Shown in pieces: positions 47,403 to 56,310 of a stretch of DNA of 64,000 nucleotides (position 1 is the first letter of the stretch; the number at the start of each line of letters is the position of its first letter). The DNA is from DASRDU01 sp035652435 (lineage in GTDB: Bacteria > Acidobacteriota > Blastocatellia > RBC074): assembly GCA_035652435.1 (NCBI GenBank), contig DASRDU010000180.1, positions 1-64,000 on the forward strand, written 5' to 3'. Made by a program: the position numbers and the translations under genes. The notes under the pieces are model-generated. The model was not told the DNA's origin. It ran no database searches and worked only from the letters and a program-made list of their open reading frames with translations.

Positions 47403-48686
47403 ATGTCTTTGTCAAAGCTTTATCCCGCACGGCGAATACCGAACGCCCTGAAACGCAGAGTGCTGGCGGGCGCTTTTGCCGTTTTCATCTCCCTGCTGCT
47501 GGTTTCCAGCGGAAGTTCGCACGATCCGATTACTACGAACATCACTTTCAATAAGGAGATCATTCGCATCTTCGAGCGAAGCTGTCTCGCCTGTCACGGC
47601 CAGAGCAGCCTGACCGACATCACGCTCGCATCGTATGAGCAGGCGCGCCCGTGGGCCAAGGCGATCAAGGAGGAAGTCCTCGAAAAACGCATGCCGCCCT
47701 TTCAGGCAGTCAAAGGGTTCGGCAGCTTTCACAACGCATACCTGCTGCCGCAGCGCGATATTGAATTGATCGTCTCGTGGGTCGAAGGCGGCGCGCCGAA
47801 AGGCGAAGAGAAAGACCTGCCGCGCGACCTGGCTGCCGCAAACACGTGGCCTTTGGGTCAGCCCGATTTGATCCTGCAACCCGCGGCGGAAACCGCGATC
47901 CCGGCCGGCCAGGGTTATGAAGATCGGCGCTTCACACTGCCGACGAATCTCGCCGCCGACGCCTGGGCGAGCGCCGTTGATTTTCAGCCGGGCAATCGCT
48001 CTATCGTCCACAGCGCCACGTTCGCCATCGAACGTTCGGGCAAAGGCCGGGGCGGCGGTCTGGTCAGCGAAAAACTCGGCGAATGGGTTCCCGGTCAGTC
48101 TGCTGCTTCGTTACCCGAAGGCGTCGGGCGACTGCTGCCGGCCGGCGCACGCATTGTGCTGAAGATTCGCTATCGCAAAACCAGCGAGGCCGCGAGCGAC
48201 CTGAGCGCCGTCGGAATTTACTTTGCCAAAGGTGAGGCGATCAGGCAGGCGAATGAAGTGAAGATTGCGCCGGTGGCCACAACGATTCCGGCGGGAGTTG
48301 AGAAGCGGCGCGTCAAAGCGTCCTGGCTCGTGAAGGAAGCAACCGAAGCGCTGGCCGTGCGCCCGCTGCTTTACCCGCTCGGCAAATCAGTCGAAGTCAC
48401 TGCTTATCGCCCTGACGGCACGGCTGAGGTTCTGATCTTTGTGAAGAATTATCGCCACGACTGGCAGCCGGGTTATTACTTCAAAAGCCCGGTGCCGCTG
48501 CCCGCGGGAACGCGCCTTGAAGTGACCGCGTATCTCGACAATTCGGATGACAACCCGAACGTTGAAAAACCGAAAGTCAGGAAATTCGCCGAGCCGCTCT
48601 GTCAGCTTTTGCTCGCCAGGGCGCCAGTGACGCAACCCGCTGTGGTCAGTTCGTCAGCTGATTCATCCGCGGGACATAAACATTGA
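47403..48686 (+). CDS. Paralogue 5: haem-only, copper-ligand-less member of the array
   Basis: 427 residues of the same architecture. The cytochrome domain is intact: CLACH (61-65) and distal RMPPFQA. In the copper region every ligand is replaced: VHH becomes VHS, QMHY becomes KIRY, PHMHLRGK becomes LLYPLGK, and DEMM becomes EPLC. Neighbouring fold residues such as ARPWAKAIKEEVLEKRMPP and AYLDNSDDNPN remain, so the protein still folds the same way. It is probably a non-catalytic electron-transfer or structural partner of paralogues 1-4. The start is uncertain: ATG 47403 directly precedes a basic n-region and hydrophobic stretch, but lacks a clear ribosome binding site. Its 3' end overlaps the converging gene by 41 bases. 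Confidence 0.82.
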   Translation: MSLSKLYPARRIPNALKRRVLAGAFAVFISLLLVSSGSSHDPITTNITFNKEIIRIFERSCLACHGQSSLTDITLASYEQARPWAKAIKEEVLEKRMPPFQAVKGFGSFHNAYLLPQRDIELIVSWVEGGAPKGEEKDLPRDLAAANTWPLGQPDLILQPAAETAIPAGQGYEDRRFTLPTNLAADAWASAVDFQPGNRSIVHSATFAIERSGKGRGGGLVSEKLGEWVPGQSAASLPEGVGRLLPAGARIVLKIRYRKTSEAASDLSAVGIYFAKGEAIRQANEVKIAPVATTIPAGVEKRRVKASWLVKEATEALAVRPLLYPLGKSVEVTAYRPDGTAEVLIFVKNYRHDWQPGYYFKSPVPLPAGTRLEVTAYLDNSDDNPNVEKPKVRKFAEPLCQLLLARAPVTQPAVVSSSADSSAGHKH

Positions 48687-49749
48687 ATGAGACGGTCGTG
48701 ATTCTGTTGTTCCGCTGGAACTGCGACCAGATGCGGTAATTGCCGGGACGCGGGAAGAAGGTGTCGAAATCAATATCCGCCTTGCTCGCGAGCCGGCTGC
48801 GGTCAACGCCTTCGGGAATCATTTCGGTCGGGTGGGAGTGCAGGTAATCGGTCGCGTCTTCGCTCAGAATCAGCGTATGACCCCACGCGCCGAGGTAAGG
48901 CTGAAGGTCAGTGACGGGTTGGCCCGTCCGGGCGTCAGTGATGTGATACTTCAGAATGGCGGGCTTGCCGGCGACCGGCGCTACGGGGTCGAATTTCAAT
49001 TCAAATCGCATCCCGTCGAGCGTCCTCGTCAGATTTTTATCGGGCACGAGGTTCGCCTGTGATGCCGCAACGTCTCCGGCAAAACCGGCGGTGATCAGGT
49101 TCTGGTGAATCACCTGCGGCAGGCCGCCGTCGGGGAAGAAGTCGCAGTAAACCTGATAGACCCCGACTCTCGGCAGGGCGGTTTCAATCGTGAAGCTGCC
49201 GTCGGGTTGTTCGGTCGGGTGGATGTGATCGAAATGGGAAAAATCCTGGCTGACGACGAAAAGATGAAAAGGCATGTCGTGCAGGATGTTGAATTTTTTC
49301 ACCTGCACGCCGGTCTTCGGGTTGAAGATTGAAAACCGCAGTCGCACCTTCTGCCCCGGCCTGATCAGTTTCGGCGTGGTTTCGATGCTGACCTGAAACT
49401 CATCCGTGACGGGCGCGGCCATGCGCTTGAGCGTCATGCCGCACTTCGGACATTTGCCAGGCTGTGTGGTCATCACGTCGGCGTGCATCGGGCAGGCGTA
49501 AAATTCCTCGTCCTGACTGGCCGAAGCGACCAGCGTCATGCCGCATTTCGGGCATTTGCCGGGAACTTTGGAAGAGACGTCGCGGTGCATCGGGCAGACG
49601 TAAACCGCCGGCTGCTGTCCGGTTTGCTGAGGCGTTTGAGACGAGCCGGCCGGTTCCTGCGCCGACGATGAAAATACAAGGCTGACGGCCATGACAGTCA
49701 GCAGCAGGAACAGAGCAGGTTTGCTTTTGGAGCAGTTGTTTCCGATCAT
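48646..49749 (-). CDS. Exported protein with two copper/heavy-metal-binding CPMH...CPKCGM modules
   Basis: A 367-residue protein. A signal peptide is followed by two heavy-metal-binding domains (HMBD type): YVCPMHRDVSSKVPGKCPKC (~52-72) and FYACPMHADVMTTQPGKCPK (~85-105), each ending in CGMTL. Such modules accompany copper-efflux and CusB-like proteins. The C-terminal ~250 residues contain two beta-sandwich-like units with HFDHIHPTEQPDGS and DYLHSHPTEM, possible further metal sites. It converges on paralogue 5, ending 41 bases inside it. ATG 49749 is chosen for GGGAG upstream; ATG 49761 is possible. Supplying or buffering copper for the neighbouring copper proteins is a reasonable inference. 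Confidence 0.82.
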   Translation of the reverse strand: MIGNNCSKSKPALFLLLTVMAVSLVFSSSAQEPAGSSQTPQQTGQQPAVYVCPMHRDVSSKVPGKCPKCGMTLVASASQDEEFYACPMHADVMTTQPGKCPKCGMTLKRMAAPVTDEFQVSIETTPKLIRPGQKVRLRFSIFNPKTGVQVKKFNILHDMPFHLFVVSQDFSHFDHIHPTEQPDGSFTIETALPRVGVYQVYCDFFPDGGLPQVIHQNLITAGFAGDVAASQANLVPDKNLTRTLDGMRFELKFDPVAPVAGKPAILKYHITDARTGQPVTDLQPYLGAWGHTLILSEDATDYLHSHPTEMIPEGVDRSRLASKADIDFDTFFPRPGNYRIWSQFQRNNRITTVSFNVYVPRMNQLTN

Positions 49750-49804
49750 AATCACTCCCATCGCGCCCGCACTCCGGGCAAAACAAAGGATAGCAGATTA
49801 ACGC

Positions 49805-51277
49805 ATGACCGCAATCACGCAACTCCCCGGATTTCGCCAGGTCTTTCTTGTCATCGTCATTGCCCTGCCGCTGATTATCGCAGTGGGGCAGGGTAAAAAA
49901 CCGTCAGTCAGCTCACAGAAGGATAACGGCTGGTCGGTCTTTGGCCGGGATGTTTCGGGCTCGCATTACAACCCGGACGAAAGCATTCTGACGCCCTCGA
50001 CGGTGGCAAATCTGAAAGTTAAGTGGATCTTTGAGGCTCAGGATGATGTTTCCAGCCAGCCCATAATAGTGAACGGCGTCGTCTACTTCGGCTCGTGGGA
50101 CGGCAGGGAATACGCGGTTGACGCGAAGACCGGGAAGAAGATCTGGGAATACGATTGCGGCCAGTCAACGCGCGGCGCGGCGGCGTACGAAAACGGGGTT
50201 CTGTATTTCGGCGATATGTCGGGCCACCTGCACGCGGTTGACGCGGCCACGGGCGCGCCGAAATGGAAGAAGAAGATTGATTCGCACCCGGCGGCGCTCG
50301 CGACGAGTTCCCCGATTGTTCACCAGGGGCGCATCTATATCGGCGTTTCGTCGCGCGAGGAGCTGTCGGCATTAAGCCGGAGAGATTACGTCTGCTGCAC
50401 CTTCCGCGGCAGCGTGGTCGCATTTGATGCCGCCACGGGCAATGAGATCTGGCGCTGGTACACGCTGCCCGAAGCCCCCAGAGAGCAGGGGCCGGATAAG
50501 CGTGGGAACAAGCAGATGGGGCCCGCCGGCGTTGCGGTGTGGTCAACCGTGAGCCTCGACCCGGCGGCGAAACGGGTGTATGTCACCACCGGCAATCAAT
50601 ACTCCGGCCCGGCCATGAAAAACGCCAACTCCGTCGTCGCACTCGACCAGACGACGGGCAAAGAGGTGTGGGCCTGGCAGGCGATCCCGCGCGACATCTG
50701 GACGGTCGCGTGCAAAAACCAGCCCGACTGTGACGACCTCGACGTTGATTTCGGAACCGCTCCGATCTTCTTCAAAGGCGCAAACGGCCGCCGGCTGGTC
50801 GGCGCGGGTCAGAAAAGCGGCTGGTTTTACGCGCTCGACCCGGGCGACGGAAAACTGATCTGGAAGACCGAAGTGGGGCCGGGAGGCAAACTCGGCGGCA
50901 TCGAATACGGCACGGCCAGCGACGGCGAACGCGCTTACGCCGCCATCTCGAACGTGCCGAAACAGGGCTCGGTCAGCGCGCTCGACGGGGCTACGGGCAG
51001 GATTCTGTGGCAGACCCCCAGCCCCGACGGCAAGGCGAATTTCGGGGCGATCACGGTGACGGGCAAAGGCAACAACCGCCTCGTCTGGGCCGGATCATCG
51101 GGCGGCTTCATTCGCGCTTACGACGCGGCGACGGGGAAGATTCTGTGGGAATACGATACCGGCGGCGCGGTCGGCGGCGGGCCGACCGTGATTGACGGCG
51201 TGCTGTACGTCGGTTCGGGGTACAAGCTCTTACGAATCGGGAAGGGTAACAATAAACTGTACGCATTCGGATTGTAG
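49805..51277 (+). CDS. Exported quinoprotein beta-propeller (polyvinyl-alcohol-dehydrogenase-like)
   Basis: 490 residues. After a signal or anchor helix (VFLVIVIALPLIIAVGQG) come repeated PQQ-type propeller blades: TGKKIWEYDC, TGAPKWKKKI, TGNEIWRWYT, TGKEVWAWQA, GDGKLIWKTEV, ATGRILWQTP and ATGKILWEYD. The opening GWSVFGRDVSGSHYNPDESI, then VWSTVSLDPAAKRVYVTTGN and DIWTVACKNQPDCDDLDVDF resemble PVA dehydrogenases. A vicinal Cys pair (YVCCTF) recalls the disulfide ring over PQQ in quinoprotein alcohol dehydrogenases. Unlike sphingomonad PVA dehydrogenases it has no haem domain; the cytochrome modules of the adjacent array could take its electrons. Substrate unknown; a structural role like BamB is less likely given these motifs. 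Confidence 0.82.
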   Translation: MTAITQLPGFRQVFLVIVIALPLIIAVGQGKKPSVSSQKDNGWSVFGRDVSGSHYNPDESILTPSTVANLKVKWIFEAQDDVSSQPIIVNGVVYFGSWDGREYAVDAKTGKKIWEYDCGQSTRGAAAYENGVLYFGDMSGHLHAVDAATGAPKWKKKIDSHPAALATSSPIVHQGRIYIGVSSREELSALSRRDYVCCTFRGSVVAFDAATGNEIWRWYTLPEAPREQGPDKRGNKQMGPAGVAVWSTVSLDPAAKRVYVTTGNQYSGPAMKNANSVVALDQTTGKEVWAWQAIPRDIWTVACKNQPDCDDLDVDFGTAPIFFKGANGRRLVGAGQKSGWFYALDPGDGKLIWKTEVGPGGKLGGIEYGTASDGERAYAAISNVPKQGSVSALDGATGRILWQTPSPDGKANFGAITVTGKGNNRLVWAGSSGGFIRAYDAATGKILWEYDTGGAVGGGPTVIDGVLYVGSGYKLLRIGKGNNKLYAFGL

Positions 51278-51396
51278 AGCAAACTTTCCAGTTTGCTCAG
51301 GCTTTCGGCGGACGCGCTTCTGAACCTCAACAAGCCTTATTACAAAGACAGCGGCAAACCACCAGGTTGCCGTACATCAATGAAGGAGCCAGCAAT

Positions 51397-52914
51397 ATGT
51401 GGATTCGCAAAGCACAACGAGACAGGAAAAAAGGCGTGATCTCGCCGATGCCGACGCAGGTGGTGTCGAATGAAGAGATCATCCCGCGCCCCCAGTCGGA
51501 GGCGCAGAAGCAGGTCGAATACCTGATCGGCGAGATGTCCGAACACCGGGCAAAGAAACTCGGCATGGATCGCCGCACCTTCATGTCCACGACGATGGGG
51601 CTGGCGACCTGCTTCCTCGCGTCGAACAAAGTCTTCGGCAACAACTGGGACGTGGACGAGGCCGAGACCTGGGAGCCGGCGGCCTACGACGAGAAGTGGC
51701 CGAAGGATGAATACTTCATCATTGACGTGCAGGCGCACTTCACCAACGGCGTCGCCATCCCCGGCTTCCGCACGATGGAGTTCGTCCGAAACATGGGCTT
51801 CCAGCTCAAGGAAGACGTCGAGTCCTACGGCTTCAGGAATTTCGTCAAGGAGATGTTCTTTGACAGTGACACCTCGATGGTCATCATCTCCGGCGTGCCC
51901 GGCAGGGAGATCAACCGGGACGCCGAGGGCAAAATTCTGGAAGGCAAGGCGCGCACGCCCGGACTCAACCGCGTGCTGCCGAGCTGGGTGATGGCCGAAG
52001 CCAGAAAGCAGCTCAATGACCTGGCCGGCTCACAACGCGCGCTCAATCAGGGCAACCTCGCGCCGAACCATTACTGGGACAAGGTCGCCAACAAAATCAA
52101 CAAGGCCGAATTGCTCGAACAGATGGAGCGCGAAATCAACGTCTACGGCATCAGTTCGTGGAAGTGGTACTGCCATACCGACCCGGCCCAGACGGGCAAC
52201 GGCTTCCAGATGGACGACGACAATGCGCAATTTTTTATTGAGGAGTCGCGCAAGCGGGGCCTCAAACTGATCAGCGTTCACAAGGGCTACTCGTACCAGT
52301 CGCGCACGCTCGGACACCTCGCCAACCCGAAGGATGTCGAGAAGGCGGCCCTGCGCAACCCCGACTTCAACTTCGTCGTCTACCACTCGGCGATCAAGCA
52401 CGGGCCGAACGAGAAGGACTGGAAGGAGTCGAACAAGTACGACCCGACCACCGGCGATTTCGAGTGGCACAGCGTGCTGATGGACATCAAGAAGCGCAAC
52501 CCGAAGATGAACAACGTCTACTGCGAGATCGGCAGCTTCTTCAACATGCTGGCCGTGACTGACCCGGTGATGGCGATGCACGGGATGGGCAAGAACATCA
52601 AATACTACGGCGCGGATCACGTCATCTGGGGCACCGACTGTCTGTGGTGGGGGTCGCCTCAGTGGGGGATTGACGCCTTCAAACGCTTCCAGATCAGCGA
52701 CGAGATGTGCGAGAAGTTCGGCTACAGCAAGATCACCAAAGAGGACAAGGCCAGGATCTTCGGCCTCAACGCCGCCAGGCTCTACAACATTGACGTCAAG
52801 GCCAGGCGCAAGGCCTTCCCGGCCGACGCGCTGGAGAAGGTGAAGGTGGTATACCTTGACGAAGGCGGGCAGCGCGAGAATGCCGCTTACGGCTGGGTGC
52901 GTGCGACCGATTGA
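51397..52914 (+). CDS. Amidohydrolase-2 family protein with internal twin-arginine signal
   Basis: 505 residues. The first ~55 are polar and charged, then DRRTFMSTTMGLATCFLASN (58-77) looks like a twin-arginine signal with an unusually long n-region. The catalytic TIM barrel (PF04909 type) begins YFIIDVQAHFTNG and ends VIWGTDCLWWG, with HKGYSYQ and YHSAIKHG between, giving His and Asp metal-site candidates. GAAGGAG nine bases before ATG 51397 fixes the start. It lies between the quinoprotein and a second amidohydrolase and is closed by a strong palindromic terminator. The substrate is unknown; related enzymes decarboxylate or hydrolyse aromatic or cyclic acids. Confidence 0.85.
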   Translation: MWIRKAQRDRKKGVISPMPTQVVSNEEIIPRPQSEAQKQVEYLIGEMSEHRAKKLGMDRRTFMSTTMGLATCFLASNKVFGNNWDVDEAETWEPAAYDEKWPKDEYFIIDVQAHFTNGVAIPGFRTMEFVRNMGFQLKEDVESYGFRNFVKEMFFDSDTSMVIISGVPGREINRDAEGKILEGKARTPGLNRVLPSWVMAEARKQLNDLAGSQRALNQGNLAPNHYWDKVANKINKAELLEQMEREINVYGISSWKWYCHTDPAQTGNGFQMDDDNAQFFIEESRKRGLKLISVHKGYSYQSRTLGHLANPKDVEKAALRNPDFNFVVYHSAIKHGPNEKDWKESNKYDPTTGDFEWHSVLMDIKKRNPKMNNVYCEIGSFFNMLAVTDPVMAMHGMGKNIKYYGADHVIWGTDCLWWGSPQWGIDAFKRFQISDEMCEKFGYSKITKEDKARIFGLNAARLYNIDVKARRKAFPADALEKVKVVYLDEGGQRENAAYGWVRATD

Positions 52915-52915
52915 T

Positions 52916-52959
52916 AAAAACAGGGCGGGCCGCGGACGTCCGCGGCCCGCCCTGTTTTT
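52916..52959. terminator. Perfect 44-base palindromic terminator
   Basis: A 22-base arm (52916-52937, AAAAACAGGGCGGG...) is followed immediately by its exact complement (52938-52959), ending in five T. It starts one base after the stop codon of the amidohydrolase. The A-run on one side and T-run on the other make it a textbook intrinsic terminator in either direction. Confidence 0.92.
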
Positions 52960-52978
52960 AGTCATAGCAGCAAAGGTA

Positions 52979-54232
52979 ATGAGAATAGCATTGACAGTTT
53001 TCCTGCTGAGCATTCTGCTCCGCCCGGCGGCAGGTCAGGCGAAATACGACCTGCTGCTCAAAAACGGCCACGTCATTGACCCGAAAAACAACGTCAGTGA
53101 ACAGCGCGACGTGGCCGTTGCCAAAGGCGTGATCGCCGCCGTCGAAAAGAACATTGACCCTTCGACCGCGGCGAAGGTGGTTGACGTGAAGGGGCTCTAC
53201 GTCACGCCCGGCCTCGTTGACATCCACGTCCACGTCTACGCCGGCACTGGGATGAAGGCATACACCGGCGACCTGAGCGTTTACCCGGACGGCTTCAGCT
53301 TCCGCTCCTGCACGACGACGATGGCGGACGCGGGGACTTCGGGCTGGCGCAACTTCGAGGATTTCAAGCAGCGCGTGATTGATCGGGCAAAGACGCGCGT
53401 CTTCGCCTTCATCAACATCGTCGGGCACGGGATGGGCGGCGGTCAGGTCGAGCAGGACACTGACGACATGGACCCGCAGCGCACGGCTGAGATGGCGAAG
53501 AAGTACCCGGACACGGTCGTCGGCTTCAAGACGGCGCATTACGCGAAGCCCGACTGGACGGCCGTTGATCGCGTGCTGGAAGCAGGGAAGCTCGCGAACC
53601 TGCCCGTGATGATTGATTTCGGCAACGTCAAACCGGAGCGCCCGCATCAGGTACTCTACCTCGAAAAGCTCCGGCCCGGCGACATCTACACCCACATTTA
53701 CCGTCCGTTCGACCCGACGCTCGACGAAAACGGGAAGGTCCGCCCTTACCTGTTTGAGGCGAAAAAGCGCGGCATAATTTTCGACGTCGGCCACGGCGGC
53801 GGCAGCTTCGTCTGGCGCTACGCGGTGCCCGCGATGAAGCAGGGCTTCGTGCCGGACTCGATCTCAACCGACCTGCACACGGGCAGCATGAACGCCGGGA
53901 TGAAAGACCTGGTCAACGTCATGTCGAAGTTCCTGAACCTTGGGATGCCGCTCGACGAAGTGATCCTGAAATCCACGTGGAACCCGGCGAAGGAGATCCA
54001 CCGCGAAAAATTCGGGCACCTCGGCGTCGGCGCGCCCGCCGACATTGCCGTGCTGCGCCTCGAGCGCGGCGACTTCGGATTCATTGACATGGACAAGCTG
54101 CTGATGAAAGGCTCGCAGCGGCTGGGCTGCGAAATGACGCTGATGGGCGGCAACGTGATGTACGACCTGAACGGCAGGAGCAGCGAGCCGTGGGAGAAGG
54201 CGGCGGGCCCGGTCAGGAGGCCGGCTCAATAA
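52979..54232 (+). CDS. Exported amidohydrolase/deacetylase-type metallohydrolase
   Basis: 417 residues. A signal peptide (ALTVFLLSILLRPAAGQ) leads to a dihydroorotase-like amidohydrolase: YDLLLKNGHVIDPKNNVSEQ and GLYVTPGLVDIHVHVYAG carry the HxH metal motif; GFKTAHY may hold the bridging lysine; THIYRPFD and DVGHGGGSF supply His; STDLHTGS supplies the Asp. The composite C-terminal beta domain (GAPADIAVLRLERGDFGF) is normal for the family. ATG 52979 has AAAGG close upstream; a longer frame passes through the terminator and is rejected. Cytoplasmic relatives act on N-acyl amino acids or dipeptides; the exported location and context give no firm substrate. Confidence 0.87.
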   Translation: MRIALTVFLLSILLRPAAGQAKYDLLLKNGHVIDPKNNVSEQRDVAVAKGVIAAVEKNIDPSTAAKVVDVKGLYVTPGLVDIHVHVYAGTGMKAYTGDLSVYPDGFSFRSCTTTMADAGTSGWRNFEDFKQRVIDRAKTRVFAFINIVGHGMGGGQVEQDTDDMDPQRTAEMAKKYPDTVVGFKTAHYAKPDWTAVDRVLEAGKLANLPVMIDFGNVKPERPHQVLYLEKLRPGDIYTHIYRPFDPTLDENGKVRPYLFEAKKRGIIFDVGHGGGSFVWRYAVPAMKQGFVPDSISTDLHTGSMNAGMKDLVNVMSKFLNLGMPLDEVILKSTWNPAKEIHREKFGHLGVGAPADIAVLRLERGDFGFIDMDKLLMKGSQRLGCEMTLMGGNVMYDLNGRSSEPWEKAAGPVRRPAQ

Positions 54233-54381
54233 TCATCGCCCCGTTCGTTTCAGCGTCGTGTCGCTTCGGTGCTGCGCATTCTCCATCCTTCATTCTCAAT
54301 TGTTTCCCCAGGAGAAAGCGGCGGGGGCGATTCATTGCAAAGTAATGGAGAATGGAGAAAGGTTTGACGCTGACTCTTCGC

Positions 54382-55125
54382 TTATTTCCCCAGCCTCAGC
54401 CGCCCGAACGCTTCGGGCACGTGATAGCTGTTGTTGTTGGTCGGCTGCCACGCGATGCCTTTGCGGGCCGGCGGCGGCCCCTGCAGCCGGTAGAAATTGA
54501 TCCGCATTTCAAGCCCCGGCGCGGCCGCGCGTTTGTCAATCTTATCCATCGGGATCTTCATCTCGCCGTACCAGATTTTCTTTTCGCGGTCGAGTCGCGC
54601 TTTCACTTCATACCCTGAATTCCACTGGACGTTGTGAACGGCCGGCTGCGGTTTGCGGTCAATGTCCAGGTCCACCCACTCGCCCTGCGGGGAGACCTGA
54701 AATTCGGTGTAATGTTTGATGTCCTGAAGGTCGGTGCCGATGAACACTTCGGCCACGTCCCAGTCCCAGAGCTTGTTGGTTTCGGCCGTCGTTGACGGGT
54801 CGGATTTCAGGTGCAGTTCTTCGTAAGGGCAGATGAAGAGAAAATAGATGTTCTTCTCTGTCCATCGCGACCGGATTTCGGTGCGGTGGCCGGGGACGGG
54901 CTGGCCGTGACTATCCCGGTCGGCGATCACGCCTTTGACGTTTTTCCACTCCTTCGCATTCGGGTCGGCGGTGAGCGTGAAATCCGATTTCGCGCGCTGG
55001 CTCGTGATGATTCCCGAGCCGTCGGGCCTGGCGGGGCCGGCGGCGGCACCGAAGCTGAGCAGCAGGATTGTCAGCCACACGGCGCGGGCGAATTGATGAG
55101 GTGAAAAAGGTCGGGACGATTGCAT
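54382..55125 (-). CDS. Exported CBM9-like (DOMON-type) carbohydrate-binding protein
   Basis: 247 residues. A signal peptide (AVWLTILLLSFGAAAGPA) precedes a family-9 carbohydrate-binding-like domain that fills the protein: DPNAKEWKNVKGVIADRDSH, EIRSRWTEKNIYFLFICPYE, LWDWDVAEVFIGTD, HYTEFQVSPQGEWVDLDI, KIWYGEMKIPMDKI. Such single-domain proteins bind sugars, or haem in DOMON relatives, outside the cell. The start at 55125 has GGAGGAG upstream; the much longer frame extending rightwards is only the complement of apbE. It converges on the amidohydrolase gene. Confidence 0.85.
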   Translation of the reverse strand: MQSSRPFSPHQFARAVWLTILLLSFGAAAGPARPDGSGIITSQRAKSDFTLTADPNAKEWKNVKGVIADRDSHGQPVPGHRTEIRSRWTEKNIYFLFICPYEELHLKSDPSTTAETNKLWDWDVAEVFIGTDLQDIKHYTEFQVSPQGEWVDLDIDRKPQPAVHNVQWNSGYEVKARLDREKKIWYGEMKIPMDKIDKRAAAPGLEMRINFYRLQGPPPARKGIAWQPTNNNSYHVPEAFGRLRLGK

Positions 55126-55254
55126 TGAGTTCTCCTCCGGTTGAAGCGGGCCTGATACGACAGCTGCGCGAGCCGGGCGGGCAGCAGACACTCGTGGAGA
55201 TTTCCGCGCGCCCGGCGCTCGCGGTACTGTACCGGAATCGGCTACGATGAACCA

Positions 55255-56310
55255 GTGAAACCCCTCCGACTTCAACTCATCAGCGTCGGGCTGCTCCTGC
55301 TGACTTCTCTCCATCGCGCCGCGGGGCCGGACGAACAGGAAAAGCTCGTTCGTTATGAAGACAGCCGCGTCTCGATGGCCTGCACTTACACCGTCGTGGT
55401 TTACGGACGTGACGCACGGCAACTGCCGCGCGGCGTGAACGCGGCCCTTGATGAAGTTGATCGCCTTGACCGGCTGATGAGCCACTACAAATCCGAGAGC
55501 CCTCTTTCGCACGTCAACCGCGACGCGGCCAGCGGGCCGGTGAAAACTGACCCGGAGCTGTTCGACTTCATCGCCGAGTGTGTCAGGTACAGCCGCGCGT
55601 CCGACGGCGCATTCGACATCACGGTCGGGCCGCTGATGAAAGCCTGGGGCTTCTTTCGCGGCGAGGGTCGCCTGCCCGATGCGAATGAGCTGGCCGAAGT
55701 GAGGAACAAAATCGGATACCGGCATCTGATGCTGAACCCGCAGGAGAAAACGATTCAGTTCGACCGGCCCGGCGTTGAACTCGACCTGGGCGGGATTGCC
55801 AAAGGTTACGCGGTTGATCGCGCGGTGGGCGTACTCAGGGCCCACGGGATCGAAAGGGCGCTCGTCAGCGCAGGCGGCAGCACGATTTATGCCCTTGGCG
55901 CGCCACCAGAGAGCCCCGCCTGGGAAGTGAAGATTCAGGACCCGCTCGATTCGCGCAAGGTGGCGATGACGGTTCATTTGAAGGATCAGGCCGTGTCGGT
56001 TTCGGGCAGCTCCGAGAAATTTTTCGAGGTCGGAGGCGTGCGCTATTCGCACGTTATGGACCCGCGCACCGGGCGGCCCGTGCCGCGCGTGCTGAGCGTG
56101 GTCGTGCTGACCGGGACCGGCACGGCGGGTGACGCGCTCGACAACGTCTTTTACGTCGAGGGAGTGGGGAAGGGCAGGGAATATCTGAAACGATTACCCG
56201 AAACCGAAGTGTTTTTCTTTCTGCCCGGGGCGCGGAAACAATGGCGCATGGTTCATCTCACTTCGCCCGCCGCAGCTCGACCATCGCGTAAACACCCATC
56301 CGCGGGATAG
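55255..56310 (+). CDS. apbE: FAD:protein FMN transferase (ApbE)
   Basis: 351 residues. It attaches FMN covalently to Thr/Ser of exported flavoproteins such as Rnf/Nqr subunits and flavin-based periplasmic reductases. Signatures are LMSHYKSESPLSHVNRDAAS, GAFDITVGPLMKAWGFFRGE, ELDLGGIAKGYAVDRAV, SAGGSTIYALG, HVMDPRTGRPV and TAGDALDNVFYV. It starts with GTG at 55255 and has a hydrophobic N-terminus (LQLISVGLLLLTSLHRAAG) consistent with export. A substrate flavoprotein is not evident in the window. Its 3' end overlaps the converging unknown gene by 53 bases. Confidence 0.93.
   Translation: MKPLRLQLISVGLLLLTSLHRAAGPDEQEKLVRYEDSRVSMACTYTVVVYGRDARQLPRGVNAALDEVDRLDRLMSHYKSESPLSHVNRDAASGPVKTDPELFDFIAECVRYSRASDGAFDITVGPLMKAWGFFRGEGRLPDANELAEVRNKIGYRHLMLNPQEKTIQFDRPGVELDLGGIAKGYAVDRAVGVLRAHGIERALVSAGGSTIYALGAPPESPAWEVKIQDPLDSRKVAMTVHLKDQAVSVSGSSEKFFEVGGVRYSHVMDPRTGRPVPRVLSVVVLTGTGTAGDALDNVFYVEGVGKGREYLKRLPETEVFFFLPGARKQWRMVHLTSPAAARPSRKHPSAG

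Noticed and set aside
55126..56052. Upstream in-frame extension of the CBM9-like gene
   Set aside because: The extension is the complement of apbE; a GGAGGAG site and signal peptide place the start at 55125.
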